From JANXUC01 sp043749225 (GTDB taxonomy: Bacteria; Acidobacteriota; Terriglobia; Terriglobales; Acidobacteriaceae), in the NCBI GenBank assembly GCA_043749225.1, contig JAYVEP010000089.1, positions 1 to 35,591 of the forward strand: a stretch of DNA of 35,591 nt, read 5' to 3'. A model generated the notes under the pieces. It saw nothing but the letters and a program-made list of their open reading frames with translations, was not told where the DNA came from and ran no database searches. A program made the translations under genes and the position numbers. The stretch's first letter is position 1. The number at the start of each line of letters is the position of its first letter. Of the stretch, positions 32,494 to 35,591 are shown in pieces.

Positions 32494-33413
32494 CTACTGC
32501 GCCGTGGGAACGTAACCTCTCGGCGCGTGAATCTTCCACTTCTTGTCCGATGTGATCTTCAGTTCGACGGAGCGAAAATGTCCGGACTTGCCGATTTCAC
32601 CCGGAACATACGTCACGCCCTGCATCTTTTCGATCTTTTCTTTGATGCTCGTCAAGACTTTGAGCATGTCCTTAGCACTCAAAGCTGAGAACGCAAGACC
32701 ACCCGTCTCTGCGGCCAAACGTTCAAGCACCTTACGGCCCTTGTCACCGTCTCCATAGTTCCTTGTGCTAACGGCAAAAATTACAGTTCCCGAATTCTGT
32801 GCTGCAGCCACGGCTACTTCCCGATTTACATGGCTCAGGTTATCGTCGCCGTCACTCAGAAGCACAAGGACGCGACGGGCGGGTTGCGCCGAGTCCGTCT
32901 TCATGCGTTCTGTGCAAGCCCGATTGATCGCGTCATAAAGAGCGGTTCCTCCGCCCGGGGAAATCTTCACCCTGATCTTATCGAGTTCATCCTTGCTCAT
33001 GAAGCCAGTTGCGTTCGGTACCGCCGAAAAAACTACGACGAAAGCTTTGTCGCCGGAACTGCTTAGCTCTTGAGTGAGAAAATCCGACGCGGCCTTCATT
33101 CCCTGTTCGAACAACGCGCTGTGGGCTTGCGAGCCACTGGTATCTATCAAGAGCCCGATCCGCAAGGGCATGTCTTCGCCGTGTGAACCGCAATAACACG
33201 CTGCGCTGGCTTCTTGTCATCCAAAATCGTCAGATCGGATGGCGAAATTTCCGCCATGGAATTGCCGTGACCGTCGTCCACCAGAAAAGGCACGGTTCCC
33301 GCACCCGCCGACTTCTCCGCCGAACCCGAGGGACCGACTTGCGCCGAAACCAGACATGCTAAAGAGGCAACCGACACACCAAAAACCAGCCACTTCCACC
33401 AGTTCGATTTCAT
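32494..33413 (-). pseudogene. VWFA-related (acidobacterial type) secreted protein, frameshifted
   Basis: Two adjacent frames make up one protein of about 306 residues. The first (33413 to ~33172) has a signal peptide (MKSNWWKWLVFGVSVASLACLVSA) and the usual N-terminal domain (SPSDLTILDDKKPAQRVIAV). The second (from ~33171 to 32494) has the VWA domain with MIDAS motif DTSGS, LLSDGDD and the C-terminal stretch expected of TIGR03436-type proteins. Where they meet, one missing base (AAGAC for AAGGAC) would restore AKDMPLRIGLL, the normal family junction. It may be a real inactivating mutation, a programmed shift or a sequencing error. The gene lies upstream of the multiheme operon on the same strand, 74 bases from it. 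The start could also be GTG 33431. Confidence 0.75.
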
Positions 33414-33465
33414 AAGTGGAAGTTGTAGCACATCCCCAGTTCATGAATAAAGAGAAAAAGAATTC

Positions 33466-33481
33466 AGGGCTGCAAAGCCCT
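33466..33481. other. Hairpin/operator-like inverted repeat before the BNR-protein promoter
   Basis: AGGGCT-GCAA-AGCCCT is a perfect 6-base inverted repeat that ends two bases before the -35 hexamer at 33484. It lies in the divergent gap between the VWA and BNR-propeller genes, so it may be an operator for either. Confidence 0.3.
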
Positions 33482-33483
33482 AT

Positions 33484-33512
33484 TTGACAAGGCTTTTACC
33501 CTGTCCTATACT
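33484..33512 (+). promoter_or_regulatory. Sigma-70 promoter of the BNR-propeller gene
   Basis: TTGACA (33484-33489), a 17-base spacer and TATACT (33507-33512) make a near-consensus sigma-70 promoter. Transcription would begin at about 33519, and GGAGG at 33539-33543 stands seven bases before the ATG at 33551, so promoter, leader and ribosome site all agree. Confidence 0.8.
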
Positions 33513-33550
33513 CGCGCTCCACCACGAATTCCCCCATTGGAGGCCCTTCT

Positions 33551-34636
33551 ATGTTGCGACGTTCGCTCACTGTTTTCCTTCTGACCACTGCCTTGGCGAC
33601 CGCCAGCTTTGCCGACCGCATTCGTCAACCAAAACTCACTCCCCAAAACAGCAACACCACGCAAGGACTCATCGCCGTCAGTCCGGTGAACTCGCGCGTA
33701 GTCTGGGCCTCGGGGCGTGGCGGAACTTTCGTGCTCACCACCGACGGCGGCAAGACTTGGAAAGCTGGCGTTGTCCCCGGAGCGGAAGCACTGCAATTTC
33801 GCGATGTACAAGGCGTGAGTGACAAGGTCGCCTACCTTATGTCGATCGGCAATAACACCACCGACTTTCGTATCTATAAAACCACCGACGGCGGCGCCAA
33901 CTGGACCATGCAATTCCAGAATCAGAATCCAAGCGCCTTCTACGATTGCTTCGCCTTCTGGACACCGAAACGCGCCATCGCCCATAGCGATTCCGTGAAC
34001 GGAGTATTCCCCGACCTTCGCACCACCGACGGCACACACTGGCAGGACATCAGCGCGAACATGCCGCCAGCGTTGCCGGGAGAAGCATCGTTTGCGGCGA
34101 GCGGCACCTGCGTCGCCACCCAAGGCCGCAACAATGCCTGGATTGCCACCGGCGGAGCAACCTCGGCCAGGATCCTGGCCACTCGCGACGGCGGCAACAC
34201 CTGGAACGCCTATGCCACTCCGATCGTAGTTTCGCCCAGCGCGGGCGCCTTCACCGTCGATTTCCGCGATGGCTGGCACGGCATCGTCGGCGGCGGCGAT
34301 CTCGATCCTACCGACCCCAATAACGCGCGGACAGCCGTTTCCAACGACGGCGGCCAAACCTGGACGCTCACCAACGCCCCGCCCGTAACCGGAGCCATCT
34401 TTGGTTTAAGCTACGTGCGCCGTGGCGAAGGCGATAGCGCTCGGACAGACCAAGGCGAAGACGGTCACGCCGTCGTAATCACCGCCAACGACGGAGGCGC
34501 AGCCTGGACTCCCGACGAAGGCATTACGTGGTTCCAATTACAGAACGTAACCGGATACTGGGCCGTGGCCTTCGCAAGTGCGCGAGCCGGCTGGCTGGTC
34601 GGAATCAACGGAACAATCCTGAAGATCAGCTTCTAG
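33551..34636 (+). CDS. Secreted BNR/YCF48-like beta-propeller protein
   Basis: 361 residues with a signal peptide (VFLLTTALATASFAD). At least five Asp-box/BNR motifs occur at regular intervals: TTDGGKTW, TTDGGANW, TTDGTHW, TRDGGNTW and SNDGGQTW, followed by GYWAVAFASARAGWLVGING near the C-terminus. This pattern matches sortilin/YCF48-like (Hcf136-type) seven-bladed propellers. Such proteins are abundant in Acidobacteria and are often labelled 'oxidoreductase' or 'glycosyl hydrolase' without proof; I see no sialidase catalytic set, so a binding or scaffold role is more likely. The start is certain from GGAGG seven bases upstream. The gene is monocistronic, with its own promoter and a strong terminator after the stop. 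Confidence 0.88.
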   Translation: MLRRSLTVFLLTTALATASFADRIRQPKLTPQNSNTTQGLIAVSPVNSRVVWASGRGGTFVLTTDGGKTWKAGVVPGAEALQFRDVQGVSDKVAYLMSIGNNTTDFRIYKTTDGGANWTMQFQNQNPSAFYDCFAFWTPKRAIAHSDSVNGVFPDLRTTDGTHWQDISANMPPALPGEASFAASGTCVATQGRNNAWIATGGATSARILATRDGGNTWNAYATPIVVSPSAGAFTVDFRDGWHGIVGGGDLDPTDPNNARTAVSNDGGQTWTLTNAPPVTGAIFGLSYVRRGEGDSARTDQGEDGHAVVITANDGGAAWTPDEGITWFQLQNVTGYWAVAFASARAGWLVGINGTILKISF

Positions 34637-34656
34637 GAATAATAGGAACGACGGGT

Positions 34657-34702
34657 GCCCCGTCCTTCTTTCGCGTTCTTTGCGAAAGAAGGCGGGGCTT
34701 TT
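34657..34702 (+). terminator. Strong rho-independent terminator
   Basis: The stem pairs GCCCCG (34657-34662) and CCTTCTTTCGC (34664-34674), with one bulged T between them, with GCGAAAGAAGG (34682-34692) and CGGGGC (34693-34698). The loop is GTTCTTT and a TTTT run follows at once. It ends transcription of the BNR-propeller gene. Confidence 0.88.
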
Positions 34703-34713
34703 GCTTGATGTGG

Positions 34714-34733
34714 CGCGGACACTCTTGTCCGCG
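34714..34733. repeat. Short GC-rich palindrome, possible dispersed repeat
   Basis: CGCGGACA-CTCT-TGTCCGCG is a perfect 8-base inverted repeat 12 bases beyond the terminator. It is not followed by a T-run. Its position between genes and its compact palindromic form suggest a REP-like dispersed element, which a genome-wide count could settle. Confidence 0.4.
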
Positions 34734-34822
34734 AAATGTTGCCATCAAGAAGTCCTGAAAGTTGTTAGATTCAATCCGCGTTTGCTCGAAATCCCTTAGA
34801 ATCGAAGAACCGTAAACTATTC

Positions 34823-35591
34823 ATGCCATCCAACCGCTTCTCTTACTTGCTACTTCTTTTTTTTGTCGCCGCCGCCACTCTAGCCGCCGCGCAGGATAAC
34901 TACGAAATTCAGGTTTACGATTCCGGTCTGGTTCCACCCAACTCCACCATGATCGAGCTGCACTCGAACTTCACCGTCAACGGCAGCAAGACGGTAGTCG
35001 GGGGCGTGCAGCCAAGCCACCATTCCGAGCACGAGACTTTAGAGATCACCGAAGGTTTCAATACCTGGTTCGAGACGGGCTTTTACATTTTCAGCAGCAT
35101 TCAGCCGCACGGAGGCTGGCAGTTTGTTGGCACCCACATCCGTCCGCGATTTGCGATCCCCGAAGAATGGCACTGGCCGGTGGGGCTAAGCCTGTCGCAG
35201 GAGATCGGCTACGTGCGCCCGTCGTTTGCCTCGGATACCTGGACCTACGAGCTGCGTCCAATCATCGATAAGAAAGTGGGCGGCTGGTATTTCGGGTTCA
35301 ACCCGGCGCTGGATCACTCAATCCACGGGCAAGGCGTCAACAAGGGCTGGACATTTTCTCCCAACGTGAAAGTGAGCTACGACTTCACAAAGAAGATAAC
35401 GGGCGGAGTGGAATACTACGGAGCAGCGGGACCGCTTTCAAATTTCGATCCCGTCCAGGAGCAACAACACCAGCTCTTTCCCGCCATTGATCTCAACTTG
35501 TCCCCAAATTGGGAGTTTAATTTTGGAGTTGGCTTCGGCCTGACTCCGGCGACGGATCATCTAATTGTGAAATGTATTGTTGGGCGCCGCT
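34823..35591 (+). CDS. Outer-membrane beta-barrel protein (3' end outside window)
   Basis: The frame is open from ATG 34823 to the window edge (256 codons). It starts with a signal peptide (LLLLFFVAAATLAAAQ) and continues with amphipathic strands of barrel type: STMIELHSNFTVNG, FETGFYIFSSIQ, WPVGLSLSQEIGYV, TYELRPIIDKKVGGWYFGFNP, GGVEYYGAAGP, WEFNFGVGFGLTP. The last residues (LIVKCIVGRR) look like a final strand, so the gene probably ends within a few codons of the edge. The pattern resembles small transporter-like outer-membrane proteins of 250-270 residues. The ribosome binding site is weak. Function unknown. Confidence 0.8.
   Translation, partial: MPSNRFSYLLLLFFVAAATLAAAQDNYEIQVYDSGLVPPNSTMIELHSNFTVNGSKTVVGGVQPSHHSEHETLEITEGFNTWFETGFYIFSSIQPHGGWQFVGTHIRPRFAIPEEWHWPVGLSLSQEIGYVRPSFASDTWTYELRPIIDKKVGGWYFGFNPALDHSIHGQGVNKGWTFSPNVKVSYDFTKKITGGVEYYGAAGPLSNFDPVQEQQHQLFPAIDLNLSPNWEFNFGVGFGLTPATDHLIVKCIVGRR

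Overview
The window looks like a chromosomal segment of an acidobacterium (Acidobacteriota, Terriglobia-like). The reasons are moderately high GC, a VWFA-related protein of the type first described in Acidobacteria, a CRTAC1-type FG-GAP/ASPIC protein, Tat-exported GMC/'gluconate 2-dehydrogenase subunit 3' pairs, and very large multiheme cytochromes. This assignment is inference; no rRNA or other phylogenetic marker is present. No tRNA, rRNA, CRISPR array, transposase or prophage gene was seen.

Layout. (1) 1-5442: the end of a homocysteine S-methyltransferase (+), then a minus-strand block of response regulator, histidine kinase, coiled-coil porin and cupredoxin-like protein. (2) 5555-16261: ten minus-strand genes with short or zero gaps that read as one operon. 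They encode three Tat-exported xylose-isomerase-like TIM-barrel proteins, two GMC flavoprotein/small-subunit pairs, an MFS sugar porter, a VOC protein and a Gfo/Idh/MocA oxidoreductase. A perfect -10 hexamer lies 5' of the first gene. I read this as a mainly periplasmic pathway that oxidises sugars or glycosides and then rearranges or eliminates the keto-sugar, with uptake and a final cytoplasmic redox step. (3) 16441-20765 (+): an M61 peptidase, a short decayed secreted-protein gene, and the CRTAC1-like protein, whose ATG directly follows a palindrome enclosing TATAAT.

(4) 20768-32419 (-) is the most striking part: six co-directional genes. In transcription order they encode a 23-CxxCH cytochrome, a 39-CxxCH cytochrome, an AMIN-domain/beta-barrel protein, a small secreted protein, a multi-pass membrane protein rich in histidines (probable cytochrome b), and a membrane-anchored ferredoxin/FAD/NAD(P) oxidoreductase. 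Together these could form a path from cytoplasmic reductant through the inner membrane and a 62-heme periplasmic wire to an outer-membrane barrel, that is, a candidate extracellular electron transfer conduit. The 39-heme protein holds nine 74-residue units, each with three CxxCH motifs and three further conserved histidines.

(5) 32494-35591: a frameshifted VWA-domain gene (-), a secreted BNR/YCF48-like propeller with a near-consensus promoter (+), a strong intrinsic terminator, a small GC-rich palindrome, and the start of an outer-membrane beta-barrel gene that runs off the window.
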